In this document: positions 1 to 6,877 of the stretch, in pieces
Layout of the letters: the number at the start of each line of letters is the position of its first letter
Numbering within the stretch: position 1 is the stretch's first letter
Assembly: GCA_946055715.1 (NCBI GenBank)
Contig: CAMGGT010000042.1
Span: 1-7,160, forward strand
Direction: 5' to 3'
DNA: 7,160 nt
Source: an uncultured Clostridia bacterium
Lineage (GTDB): Bacteria > Bacillota > Clostridia > Oscillospirales > CAG-272
The notes under the pieces: model-generated
Told to the model about the DNA's origin: nothing
Seen by the model: the letters and a program-made list of their open reading frames with translations, nothing else
The model's database searches: none
Made by a program: the position numbers and the translations under genes

Positions 1-366
1 GAGCGGGTACTGTGCGTGCGTGGCAACTGCGACAGCGAAGTGGACCAGATGGTGCTGGACTTTCCCATTCTCTCGGAGTATGCGGTGCTGGACATCGGCG
101 GGCGGGTGCTGTTTGCCACTCACGGACACCACTTCTGCCCCGACCGCCTGCCGCCCCTGTACCGGGGAGACATTTTGCTCTACGGCCATACCCACATCCC
201 CGCCTGTGAAGAAAAAGAAGGCATTCTCTGCCTCAACCCCGGCTCCGTATCCCTGCCCAAAGGCGACAGCCGCCGCAGTTACATGACCTTTGAGGGCGAC
301 CTGTTTTTGTGGAAGGACCTTGAGACCGGCGAAGTGCTGAATGCCCATCGACTCCCCGCTCCGTGA
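1..366 (+). CDS. YfcE/MJ0936-type metallophosphodiesterase, C-terminal part
   Basis: This is the last 121 residues of a calcineurin-like metallophosphoesterase; the N-terminus, with the first metal-binding DxH motif, lies upstream of the window. The visible part has the family motifs in order: GNCD (residues 8-11 of the fragment), THGH (40-43), GHTH (62-65) and NPGS (79-82). In this family the Asn and His residues of these motifs bind the two active-site metals. YfcE and MJ0936 hydrolyse phosphodiester bonds in model substrates; the natural substrate is not known. The frame is open from base 1, ends in TGA, and is followed within ten bases by a hairpin terminator, so the gene appears to close its own transcription unit and to be unrelated to the rex-adhE operon. 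Family assignment is firm; exact function is not. Confidence 0.9.
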   Translation, partial: ERVLCVRGNCDSEVDQMVLDFPILSEYAVLDIGGRVLFATHGHHFCPDRLPPLYRGDILLYGHTHIPACEEKEGILCLNPGSVSLPKGDSRRSYMTFEGDLFLWKDLETGEVLNAHRLPAP

Positions 367-374
367 CCTGTATA

Positions 375-433
375 CCCCCTGCCGCAACTGCGAAAGAACA
401 CCGGCTGCGGCAGGGGGCATTTGTGTTGCTTTT
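375..433 (+). terminator. Intrinsic terminator after the phosphodiesterase gene
   Basis: A perfect 12-bp stem is formed by CCCCCTGCCGCA (375-386) and TGCGGCAGGGGG (406-417), with a 19-base loop. A T-rich run follows (CATTTGTGTTGCTTTT, 418-433). The stem is very GC-rich. The tail is interrupted by G and C, so it is not a textbook U-tract, but stem strength and position directly after a stop codon support termination. It separates the upstream gene from the rex promoter. Confidence 0.85.
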
Positions 434-455
434 CCCGTCTTTTGCGTTTCTGTGC

Positions 456-497
456 CTGTTATATCGATACAAACAATACCGATATGTAAAATCGACA
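456..497 (+). promoter_or_regulatory. Possible operator cluster upstream of rex (Rex autoregulation candidate)
   Basis: Three near-copies of an octamer, consensus WAYCGAYA, lie just upstream of the -35 element: TATCGATA (462-469), TACCGATA (477-484) and AATCGACA (490-497). The first is a perfect palindrome. The stretch CTGTTATATCGATACAAA (456-473) loosely resembles the Firmicute Rex site TTGTTAA-N4-TTAACAA, with about five of seven matches in the left half and four of seven in the right. Rex proteins often repress their own operon, which makes this region the natural place for an operator. The match is degenerate and the repeat pattern could be chance in an AT-rich promoter. Confidence 0.35.
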
Positions 498-498
498 A

Positions 499-527
499 TT
501 CCCAACCGCGTTTTTTTCCTTTATAAT
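499..527 (+). promoter_or_regulatory. Sigma-A-like promoter of the rex-adhE operon
   Basis: A perfect -10 hexamer TATAAT (522-527) lies 17 bases downstream of TTCCCA (499-504), which matches four of six positions of TTGACA. The spacer contains a run of seven T. Transcription would begin around 534-536, leaving a leader of about 35 bases before the rex start codon. It is the only convincing promoter seen between the upstream terminator and the end of the window, so it probably drives the whole operon. Confidence 0.7.
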
Positions 528-556
528 AAGAGTGTCCGAAAAGGTCAAAACAGAAA

Positions 557-565
557 AAGGAGGTG
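557..565 (+). promoter_or_regulatory. Strong ribosome binding site that fixes the rex start
   Basis: AAGGAGGTG is a full-length complement of the 16S anti-Shine-Dalgarno sequence. Its AGGAGG core ends six bases before the ATG at 570. The reading frame is open further upstream, back through the terminator, but this site and the promoter at 499-527 rule out an earlier start. Confidence 0.9.
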
Positions 566-569
566 CAAC

Positions 570-1181
570 ATGCAGACAAGCGGAATTTCGCGCGCCACCA
601 TGGGCCGCCTGCCGGACTATCTGGCCTTTATCAGAGGTCTGCCCAAACAGACGGAATACATTTCCGCCACCGCCATTGCCAAAGGGCTGGCGTTGGGCGA
701 AGTGCAGGTGCGCAAAGACCTGTCTGCCGTGTGCGGCGCAGGCAGGCCCAAAGTCGGCTATGCGGTCGCCACCCTCTCGGAGAGCATCGAGGCCGTGCTG
801 GGCACACACACCGTCTGCGAAGCGGTGATCGTGGGCGCAGGAAAACTGGGCATGGCGCTGCTGGGCTACGGCGGCTTTGCGGAATACGGCATCAGCATCT
901 CCCGCGCGTTTGACATTCACACCGAGGGCAAGCCCCCTTCGGTGCTGAAAATGGAGGAGCTGCCCGCCTACTGTTCCCTGCACCAGGTGGAGATCGGCAT
1001 CATCGCCGTGCCGCCGGACGCGGCGCAGGCGGCGGCAGACCTGCTGGTGCGCTGCGGTATCAGGGCAGTATGGTGCTTTGCACCAAAGAAACTGACGGTG
1101 CCCCCGGGCGTGACGGTGCAGTATGAGAACATGGCGCTGTCGCTGGCACATTTACACCAAAAAGTCAAAAACACTCAATGA
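570..1181 (+). CDS. rex: Redox-sensing transcriptional repressor Rex
   Basis: The 203-residue product matches the usual Rex length (about 205-215). Residues 1-75 are the winged-helix DNA-binding domain, beginning with the typical Rex opening (ISRATMGRLPDYL) and containing the recognition segment VQVRKDLS (45-52) ending in VGY (62-64). A Rossmann NAD(H) domain follows, with VGAGKLG (88-94) as the dinucleotide loop and FDIHTEGK (114-121) at the second strand. Rex binds its operators when NAD+ dominates and releases DNA when NADH rises, so NADH-consuming fermentation genes are induced; adhE is a classic target and lies directly downstream. Two details are unusual: the loop reads GKLG where GNLG is common, and the C-terminal swap helix reads YENMALSLAHLHQ instead of the common ENxDLxxELQxL pattern. 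This is probably family divergence rather than loss of function. Confidence 0.93.
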   Translation: MQTSGISRATMGRLPDYLAFIRGLPKQTEYISATAIAKGLALGEVQVRKDLSAVCGAGRPKVGYAVATLSESIEAVLGTHTVCEAVIVGAGKLGMALLGYGGFAEYGISISRAFDIHTEGKPPSVLKMEELPAYCSLHQVEIGIIAVPPDAAQAAADLLVRCGIRAVWCFAPKKLTVPPGVTVQYENMALSLAHLHQKVKNTQ

Positions 1182-1184
1182 ACC

Positions 1185-1192
1185 GAGGAGGT
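1185..1192 (+). promoter_or_regulatory. Ribosome binding site of adhE
   Basis: GAGGAGGT sits in the 15-base gap between the rex stop codon and the adhE ATG at 1197, four bases before the start. There is no room for a terminator or a separate promoter, so rex and adhE are cotranscribed. The strong site fits the high output expected of a main fermentation enzyme. Confidence 0.8.
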
Positions 1193-1196
1193 CAAT

Positions 1197-3914
1197 ATGG
1201 AAATCAAAGAGAGAACCCCGGTAGACAGCGTACAAGCGCTGGAAGCCACCCTTGCGCGGGTAAAAGAAGCGCAGAAGCAGTTTGCCACCTACACCCAGGA
1301 GCAGGTCGACCGCATTTTCAAGGCCGCAGCCATTGCCGCCAACCAAGCGCGCATTCCGCTGGCCAAGATGGCCGTGGAAGAGACCGGCATGGGCATCGTG
1401 GAAGACAAGGTCATCAAGAACAACTTTGCCGCCGAGTACATCTACAACGCCTACAAGAACACCAAGACCTGCGGCGTCATCGAAGAAGACAAGGCCTATG
1501 GCACAAAGAAGATCGCAGAGCCCATCGGTGTGATCGCCGCGGTCATCCCCACCACCAACCCCACCTCCACCGCCATCTTCAAGACCCTGCTGGCACTCAA
1601 GACCAGAAACGCCATCATCATCAGCCCCCACCCCAGAGCCAAAAGATCCACCATTGCCGCCGCCGCGCTGGTGCTGGAAGCGGCCGTCAAAGCCGGTGCG
1701 CCCGCAGGCATCATCGACTGGATCGATGTCCCCTCGCTTGAGATGACCAACCTGGTGATGAAAGAGGCAGACATCATCCTTGCCACCGGCGGCCCCGGCA
1801 TGGTCAAGGCCGCCTATTCCAGCGGCAAACCCGCCCTGGGCGTGGGCGCGGGCAACACCCCCGCCATCATTGACGACACGGCAGACATCGTGCTGGCCGT
1901 CAACTCCATCATTCACTCCAAGACCTTCGACAACGGCATGATCTGCGCCTCAGAGCAGTCTGTCATCGTGCTGGACGGCGTCTATGACGCGGTGAGAACC
2001 GAATTTGCCGACAGAGGGTGCTACTTCCTTGACCCGACCGAGACCGAGCGGGTAAGAAAGACCATCCTCATCAACGGCGCGCTCAACGCCAAAATCGTCG
2101 GCCAGTCTGCCGCCACCATCGCCGCCCTTGCGGGTGTGAAGGTGCCCGCCGGCACCAAGATCCTCATCGGCGAGGTGGAGAGCGTGGACCTCTCGGAAGA
2201 GTTCGCGCACGAAAAGCTCTCGCCCGTTCTGGCCATGTACCGTGCAAAGGACATTCATGATGCCTTTGACAAGGCAGAACACCTCATTGCCGACGGCGGC
2301 TATGGCCACACCTCCTCCATCTACCTCAACACCACCACCGAGCAGGCCAAGCTGGACGAGTTTGCCGCCCGCATGAAGACCTGCCGCATTCTGGTCAACA
2401 CCCCCTCCTCTCACGGCGGCATCGGCGACCTCTACAACTTCAAACTGGCACCGTCTCTGACGCTGGGTTGCGGCTCCTGGGGCGGCAACAGTGTCTCGGA
2501 AAACGTGGGGGTCAAGCACCTCATCAACATCAAGACCGTGGCAGAGAGGAGAGAGAATATGCTGTGGTTCCGCGCACCCGAAAAGGTGTACATCAAAAAG
2601 GGCTGCCTGCCGGTCGCCCTGGACGAGCTGAAAACGGTGATGGGCAAAAAGCGCGCCTTCATCGTTACCGACAGCTTCCTGTACCGCAACGGCTATACCA
2701 AGCCCATCACCGACAAGCTGGACGAAATGGGCATCGTTCACACCACCTTCTTTGACGTGGCACCCGACCCCACCCTGGCCTGCGCCAAACAGGGCACCGC
2801 GCAGATGAACGCCTTCGCCCCCGACTGCATCATCGCGCTGGGCGGCGGCTCTGCCATGGACGCCGCCAAGATCATGTGGGTGATGTATGAGCATCCCGAT
2901 GTGGACTTCATGGACATGGCCATGCGCTTCATCGACATCCGCAAACGCGTATACACCTTCCCCAAGATGGGCGAGAAGGCCTATTTCATCGCCATCCCCA
3001 CCTCTGCGGGCACCGGCTCTGAGGTGACCCCCTTTGCCGTCATCACCGACGAGGTATCGGGCATCAAATATCCGCTGGCCGACTATCAGCTGCTGCCCAA
3101 CATGGCCATCATCGACACCGACTTCCACATGAGCGCCCCCAAGGGCCTCACCGCCGCCTCGGGCATTGACGCCGTCAGCCATGCGCTGGAGGCCTATGCC
3201 TCCGTGATGGCCACCGACTATACCGACGGACTGGCCAAGCAGGCCCTGCGCACCATCTTCAAATACCTGCCCCGCGCCTATGAGAACGGGCAGACCGATA
3301 TAGAAGCCCGCGAAAAGATGGCCAACGCCGCCACCATGGCCGGTATGGCATTTGCCAACGCCTTTTTGGGTGTGTGCCACTCCATGGCGCACAAGCTGGG
3401 TGCCTTCCACCACATTCCCCACGGCATTGCCAACGCCCTGATGCTGGAGCAGGTGCTGCGCTTCAACGCCTCCGATGCCCCCGTGAAGATGGGCACCTTC
3501 TCGCAGTATGCCTACCCGCACACCCTGGCCCGCTATGCCGAGGTGGCAGATGCGCTGGAACTGGGCGGCAACAACGACAAAGAGAAGCTGGAGAACCTCA
3601 TCCGTGCCGTAAACGATCTGAAGGCCAAAGTGGGCATCAAACCCACCATCCGTGACTATGTGCCGGATGAAGCAGATTTCCTTGCCCGCCTGGACGAGAT
3701 GACCGAGCAGGCCTTTGACGACCAATGCACCGGTGCCAACCCCAGATACCCTCTGATGAGCGAGATCAAACAGATGTACCTCAACGCCTACTATGGAAAG
3801 AGCGAATTTGCAGAACCGGATATGCCCACCTCCGCCAATCTTACGGTCGGCGATGACGCGCACAACTTCAAACAGCCCTACCGCAGAGCCAAAAGCGGTC
3901 TGAAAAAAGCGTAA
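1197..3914 (+). CDS. adhE: Bifunctional acetaldehyde-CoA/alcohol dehydrogenase AdhE
   Basis: The 905-residue protein carries two fused enzymes. Residues 1 to about 445 are the CoA-acylating aldehyde dehydrogenase, which reduces acetyl-CoA to acetaldehyde with NADH; the catalytic cysteine is Cys250 in MICASEQS, and GVGAGNTPAIID (215-226) is a conserved family block. After a short linker, residues from about 460 form the iron-dependent alcohol dehydrogenase that makes ethanol with a second NADH. It has the GGGS nucleotide loop (549-552) and predicted iron ligands Asp658, His662, His728 and His742, a constant offset of five from the E. coli ligands as I recall them. Enzymes of this family assemble into cytoplasmic spirosome filaments. 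No key residue is missing and no frameshift is seen. Length is near that of E. coli AdhE (891). Cotranscription with rex implies induction by high NADH. Confidence 0.97.
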   Translation: MEIKERTPVDSVQALEATLARVKEAQKQFATYTQEQVDRIFKAAAIAANQARIPLAKMAVEETGMGIVEDKVIKNNFAAEYIYNAYKNTKTCGVIEEDKAYGTKKIAEPIGVIAAVIPTTNPTSTAIFKTLLALKTRNAIIISPHPRAKRSTIAAAALVLEAAVKAGAPAGIIDWIDVPSLEMTNLVMKEADIILATGGPGMVKAAYSSGKPALGVGAGNTPAIIDDTADIVLAVNSIIHSKTFDNGMICASEQSVIVLDGVYDAVRTEFADRGCYFLDPTETERVRKTILINGALNAKIVGQSAATIAALAGVKVPAGTKILIGEVESVDLSEEFAHEKLSPVLAMYRAKDIHDAFDKAEHLIADGGYGHTSSIYLNTTTEQAKLDEFAARMKTCRILVNTPSSHGGIGDLYNFKLAPSLTLGCGSWGGNSVSENVGVKHLINIKTVAERRENMLWFRAPEKVYIKKGCLPVALDELKTVMGKKRAFIVTDSFLYRNGYTKPITDKLDEMGIVHTTFFDVAPDPTLACAKQGTAQMNAFAPDCIIALGGGSAMDAAKIMWVMYEHPDVDFMDMAMRFIDIRKRVYTFPKMGEKAYFIAIPTSAGTGSEVTPFAVITDEVSGIKYPLADYQLLPNMAIIDTDFHMSAPKGLTAASGIDAVSHALEAYASVMATDYTDGLAKQALRTIFKYLPRAYENGQTDIEAREKMANAATMAGMAFANAFLGVCHSMAHKLGAFHHIPHGIANALMLEQVLRFNASDAPVKMGTFSQYAYPHTLARYAEVADALELGGNNDKEKLENLIRAVNDLKAKVGIKPTIRDYVPDEADFLARLDEMTEQAFDDQCTGANPRYPLMSEIKQMYLNAYYGKSEFAEPDMPTSANLTVGDDAHNFKQPYRRAKSGLKKA

Positions 3915-3926
3915 GGAGGAACAGAC

Positions 3927-4676
3927 ATGAAACTCGACAGAATCATTGCCGTCAGAAACAACAAGACCGTCTACCGTGACGGTGACCTTTGCCTGAAGGT
4001 GTTTGACAAGACCTACTCCAAGGCCGATGTGTTAAACGAAGCCCTCAACCAGGCAAGAGTGGAAGAAACGGGCTTGCGCATCCCCAAGATTCACGAAGTG
4101 ACGGTCATCGACGGCAACTGGACCATCGTCACAGATTACATCAAGGGCAAAACGCTTGCCCAACTGATGCAGGATGACCCCGACAAAAAGGACGAATACC
4201 TCAACCTGTTTGTGGACCTGCAGGTAGAGATGCATACCAAGACCTGCCCTCTGCTGACCAAACTCAAAGACAAGATGAACCGCAAGATCAGCCAGACGGA
4301 CTTTGATGCCACCACCCGCTATGACCTGCACACCCGCCTGGACGCCATGCCCAAGCACACCAAACTGTGCCACGGCGACTTCAACCCCTCCAACATCATC
4401 ATCTCGGACGGAGGCACCCCCTACATTCTCGACTGGTCCCACGCCACGCAGGGCAACGCCTCTGCCGACGCCGCCAGGACCTATCTTCTCTTCTGGCTGA
4501 ACGGAGACATCGACGGTGCCGAAAAATACCTCCGCCTGTTCTGCCAGAAGAGCAACACCGCCAAGCAGTATGTGCAGAAATGGATGCCCATCGTGGCCGC
4601 ATCCCAGTCTGTCAAGGGCAACGAACAAGAACGCGAGTTCCTCCACAGTTGGGTGAACGTCGTGGAATATGAATAA
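3927..4676 (+). CDS. APH/choline-kinase-like small-molecule kinase family protein
   Basis: The 249-residue product belongs to the aminoglycoside-phosphotransferase/choline-kinase fold. Visible kinase features are the putative ATP-binding Lys24 (LCLKVFDK), a helix-C type Glu38, the hinge-like stretch TIVTDYIKGKTLAQL (66-80), the catalytic loop CHGDFNPSNII (148-158, with Asp151 as base and Asn156 as metal ligand) and the metal-binding Asp169 in ILDWSHA. It is therefore probably active in phosphate transfer. Related proteins are often labelled phosphotransferase or TIGR02172-type choline-kinase-like; substrates are mostly unknown and an antibiotic-resistance role is not suggested by this context. 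A TAAGGAGGA site overlaps the adhE stop codon, 12 bases separate the genes, and 12 bases separate it from the next, so it is a true operon member. A role in phosphorylating a protein or metabolite within the redox circuit is conceivable but unproven. Confidence 0.8.
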   Translation: MKLDRIIAVRNNKTVYRDGDLCLKVFDKTYSKADVLNEALNQARVEETGLRIPKIHEVTVIDGNWTIVTDYIKGKTLAQLMQDDPDKKDEYLNLFVDLQVEMHTKTCPLLTKLKDKMNRKISQTDFDATTRYDLHTRLDAMPKHTKLCHGDFNPSNIIISDGGTPYILDWSHATQGNASADAARTYLLFWLNGDIDGAEKYLRLFCQKSNTAKQYVQKWMPIVAASQSVKGNEQEREFLHSWVNVVEYE

Positions 4677-4688
4677 AGGAGACGCGAC

Positions 4689-4928
4689 ATGAAAGTAACA
4701 GTTTGTATCGGTTCTTCCTGCCATCTCAAAGGGTCCCGTCAGGTGGTGGAGAGCTTGCAGTCCCTCATCTCCGAGGCAGGACTTGGCGACAAGGTGGAAC
4801 TGGGCGGTACCTTCTGCATGGGCAAATGCCAGCAGGGCGTGTGCGTGACGGTGGACGACCGCTTCTATTCCGTGTCTCCCGACACCGTCAGACCGTTTTT
4901 TGAGGCGGAGATAAAGGCGAAGGTCTGA
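4689..4928 (+). CDS. Thioredoxin-like [2Fe-2S] ferredoxin (NuoE-like), first of two
   Basis: This 79-residue protein has the thioredoxin-fold [2Fe-2S] signature seen in the C-terminal half of NuoE/HydC subunits: Cys6-x4-Cys11 in CIGSSCHLKG and Cys43-x3-Cys47 in FCMGKC. A fifth cysteine, Cys52, lies just after the cluster motif. It lacks the N-terminal helical domain of full NuoE and is a stand-alone cytoplasmic electron carrier. An AAAGGAG site starting in the previous stop codon precedes the ATG. It is followed one base later by a paralogue and then by the hydrogenase gene, so electron exchange with the hydrogenase or a downstream NADH-dehydrogenase-like partner is likely by context. Stand-alone domains of this type are common beside clostridial sensory hydrogenases. 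Confidence 0.88.
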   Translation: MKVTVCIGSSCHLKGSRQVVESLQSLISEAGLGDKVELGGTFCMGKCQQGVCVTVDDRFYSVSPDTVRPFFEAEIKAKV

Positions 4929-4929
4929 T

Positions 4930-5199
4930 ATGGTCAATGTGGAAGTCTGTGTGGGCAGCTCCTGCCATCTGAAGGGGGCGCCCGACATCGTAAATCTGCT
5001 GCGCGACGCCATCGCGCGGGAGCAACTGGAGCAGGATATTCTCCTTTCCGGCAGCTTCTGCACAGGCAGATGCAACCGCGTGGGCGTGACCGTCACGGTG
5101 GGAGACACCGTGTATACCGGCATCACGCGAGAGGGGTTCCGCGATTTCTGGGAGAACAAGGTACTGCCCGCCGTGCGGGCAGACCGGGAGGAGAACTGA
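4930..5199 (+). CDS. Thioredoxin-like [2Fe-2S] ferredoxin (NuoE-like), second of two
   Basis: This 89-residue paralogue of the preceding gene has the same cluster signature: Cys7-x4-Cys12 in CVGSSCHLKG and Cys44-x3-Cys48 in FCTGRC. The two share GSSCHLKG exactly, and the underlying DNA shares TCCTGCCATCT. The second copy lacks the extra cysteine of the first and has a longer charged tail (RADREEN). Its ATG begins one base after the previous stop (TGATATG), with only a weak GAAGGT upstream, so translation is probably coupled. The two proteins may pair, or each may serve a different redox partner; the sequence does not decide this. It ends one base before the hydrogenase start. Confidence 0.88.
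   Translation: MVNVEVCVGSSCHLKGAPDIVNLLRDAIAREQLEQDILLSGSFCTGRCNRVGVTVTVGDTVYTGITREGFRDFWENKVLPAVRADREEN
5186..5193 (+). promoter_or_regulatory. Ribosome binding site of the hydrogenase gene, inside the ferredoxin gene
   Basis: GGGAGGAG lies within the last codons of the second ferredoxin gene, seven bases before the hydrogenase ATG at 5201. The stop and start are arranged as TGATATG, the same pattern as between the two ferredoxins. This indicates coupled translation and a tuned ratio of ferredoxin to hydrogenase. Confidence 0.75.
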
Positions 5200-5200
5200 T

Positions 5201-6877
5201 ATGGCAGATTGCCTGACGCTGAAAAAATCCAACTGTAAAAACTGCTATAAATGCATCCGGCATTGCCCGGTCAAATCCATCCGCTTTTCCGGCAACCAGG
5301 CGCACATCATCGGCAACGAGTGTATCCTGTGCGGGCAATGCTTTGTGGTCTGCCCGCAGAACGCCAAGCAGATCGTGGACGAGACAGAAAAGGTCAGAGT
5401 GCTGATCCAGTCCGGCGACCCCGTGTATGTCTCGCTTGCCCCCTCTTTTGCGGCCAACTATCCGGGCATCGGCATCCGCGGCATGCGGGCAGGGCTGAAA
5501 AAACTCGGCTTTGCCGATGTGGAAGAGACAGCCATCGGCGCCTCCATTGTCAAGACAGAGTATGAAAGAATGCTGGCCGACGACGCGCGGGATGTGTTGA
5601 TCTCTTCCTGCTGCCATTCCATCAACCTGCTCATCCAGAAATACTTTCCCGATCAGTTGCCCTGCCTTGCAGACATCCTCTCGCCCATGCAGGCGCACTG
5701 CACCGAGATCAAAAAGCGGGTGCCCAATGCCAAAACCGTCTTCATCGGCCCCTGCGTGTCCAAAAAGGACGAGGCAGAGCATTATGCCGGCATCGTGGAC
5801 GCGGTGCTGACCTATGAGGAGCTGACCCGGTGGCTGGAAGCCGAGCGCATCACCCTCTCGCCCGACATGGACGAGACGGAAGAGAGCCGTGCCCGCTTCT
5901 TCCCCACCACGGGCGGCATCCTCAAAACCATGGCGCAGAACGCCCCCGGCTATACCTACATGGCGGTGGACGGCGTGGAGAACTGCATGGCCGCCCTGCG
6001 CGACATCCAAAGCGGCAAGATTCACCATTGCTTTGTCGAAATGTCTGCCTGCGTGGGCAGCTGTGTGGGCGGACCTGTGATGGAAAAGTACCACCGCGCC
6101 CCCATCTCCGACTATATGGCGGTGGCCGGCTATGCCGGCAAAAAGGACTTTGCCGTGCCCCAGCCGGACGCGCTGGAACTCAAAAAGAACTTTGAACCCA
6201 TCGAGCGCCGCTGTGGCACGCCCAGCGAATATGAGATCGCCGAGATCCTCAAAAAGATGGGCAAGACCAAGCCGGAGGACGAACTCAACTGCGGCTCCTG
6301 CGGGTATGACACCTGCCGCGAAAAGGCCATTGCCATCTATCACGGCAAGGCCGAGATCTCCATGTGTCTGCCCTACCTCAAAGAAAAGGCAGAGAGCTTC
6401 TCCGACTGCATCGTCGGCAACACGCCCAACGGCATCATTGTGGTCAATGACGCGCTGGAAGTGCAGCTTGTCAACGACGCCGCGCGCCGGATCATGAACA
6501 TCCGCTCGGCCTCGGATGTGCTGGGCGACCAGGTCATCCGTATTCTGGACCCCACCCCCTTCCTCAAAGTGCTGGAAAGCAAAACCCCCCTGCGCGACCG
6601 GCGGATCTACCTTGCGGAATACAAGAAGTATGTGGAACAGACCGTCATCTACGACACCACCTATCACCTGCTGGTCTGCATCATGCGCGATGTCACGGAC
6701 GAGGAAACAGAGCGCGAAAAGAAAGAGAGCATCAGCCGCCAGACGGTAGAAATTGCCGACAAGGTGGTGGACAAACAGATGCGCATCGTGCAGGAGATCG
6801 CCTCTCTTCTGGGAGAGACGGCCGCCGAAACCAAGATCGCGCTGACCAAGCTCAAGGAGAGTATCTCGGATGAATGA
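5201..6877 (+). CDS. HydS-like [FeFe] hydrogenase with PAS domain, putative H2/redox sensor
   Basis: The 558-residue protein has five parts. Two [4Fe-4S] ferredoxin motifs come first (Cys12/15/18/22 and Cys41/44/47/51). The H-cluster domain (about 70-320) follows, with ligands Cys138, Cys185, Cys284 and Cys288 in the motifs SSCCHS, GPCVSKK and EMSACVGSC. An RnfB-like [4Fe-4S] domain follows (Cys364, Cys367, Cys372, Cys389; CGSCGYDTC), then a PAS domain (about 400-495) and a charged C-terminal helix (about 500-555), probably coiled coil. All H-cluster ligands are present, as is the proton-relay cysteine (Cys137), but the motifs differ from catalytic enzymes: Gly183 replaces the Met of MPC and Ser282 replaces a second active-site Met. 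This layout is that of group C, putatively sensory hydrogenases such as Thermotoga maritima HydS. No signal peptide or membrane segment is seen. It overlaps the downstream phosphatase gene by eight bases. A sensor role is inferred; low-rate catalysis is also possible. Confidence 0.92.
   Translation: MADCLTLKKSNCKNCYKCIRHCPVKSIRFSGNQAHIIGNECILCGQCFVVCPQNAKQIVDETEKVRVLIQSGDPVYVSLAPSFAANYPGIGIRGMRAGLKKLGFADVEETAIGASIVKTEYERMLADDARDVLISSCCHSINLLIQKYFPDQLPCLADILSPMQAHCTEIKKRVPNAKTVFIGPCVSKKDEAEHYAGIVDAVLTYEELTRWLEAERITLSPDMDETEESRARFFPTTGGILKTMAQNAPGYTYMAVDGVENCMAALRDIQSGKIHHCFVEMSACVGSCVGGPVMEKYHRAPISDYMAVAGYAGKKDFAVPQPDALELKKNFEPIERRCGTPSEYEIAEILKKMGKTKPEDELNCGSCGYDTCREKAIAIYHGKAEISMCLPYLKEKAESFSDCIVGNTPNGIIVVNDALEVQLVNDAARRIMNIRSASDVLGDQVIRILDPTPFLKVLESKTPLRDRRIYLAEYKKYVEQTVIYDTTYHLLVCIMRDVTDEETEREKKESISRQTVEIADKVVDKQMRIVQEIASLLGETAAETKIALTKLKESISDE
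6854..6861 (+). promoter_or_regulatory. Ribosome binding site of the phosphatase gene, inside the hydrogenase gene
   Basis: AAGGAGAG lies eight bases before the ATG at 6870 and inside the hydrogenase coding sequence. It decides the phosphatase start: a second ATG at 6874 is in another frame. Stop and start overlap within ATGAATGA, which favours coupled translation of sensor and phosphatase. Confidence 0.8.

Noticed and set aside
491..527. Alternative -35 element TCGACA (492-497), a closer match to TTGACA
   Set aside because: It would lie 24 bases from the TATAAT at 522, too far for a standard sigma-A promoter; TTCCCA at the 17-base distance is preferred.
363..569. An N-terminal extension of Rex, because its frame is open back to 363
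   Set aside because: The extension would cross the terminator and promoter and would give a protein about 70 residues longer than the family; the ATG at 570 has a perfect ribosome binding site and gives the normal length and N-terminus.
1950..3863. A 637-codon open frame on the minus strand opposite adhE
   Set aside because: It is the antisense shadow of a strongly codon-biased GC-rich gene; the product is rich in Gly, His and Val with no recognisable domain, and there is no promoter or ribosome binding site that outweighs the clear AdhE frame.
3927..4676. Aminoglycoside resistance gene
   Set aside because: The fold is shared, but the gene is embedded in a fermentation operon with matching composition and no mobile element; the fold also covers choline, sugar and unknown kinases.
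4032..5159. A 375-codon open frame on the minus strand across the kinase and both ferredoxin genes
   Set aside because: It spans three well-supported + strand genes and shows no family motif; a codon-bias shadow.
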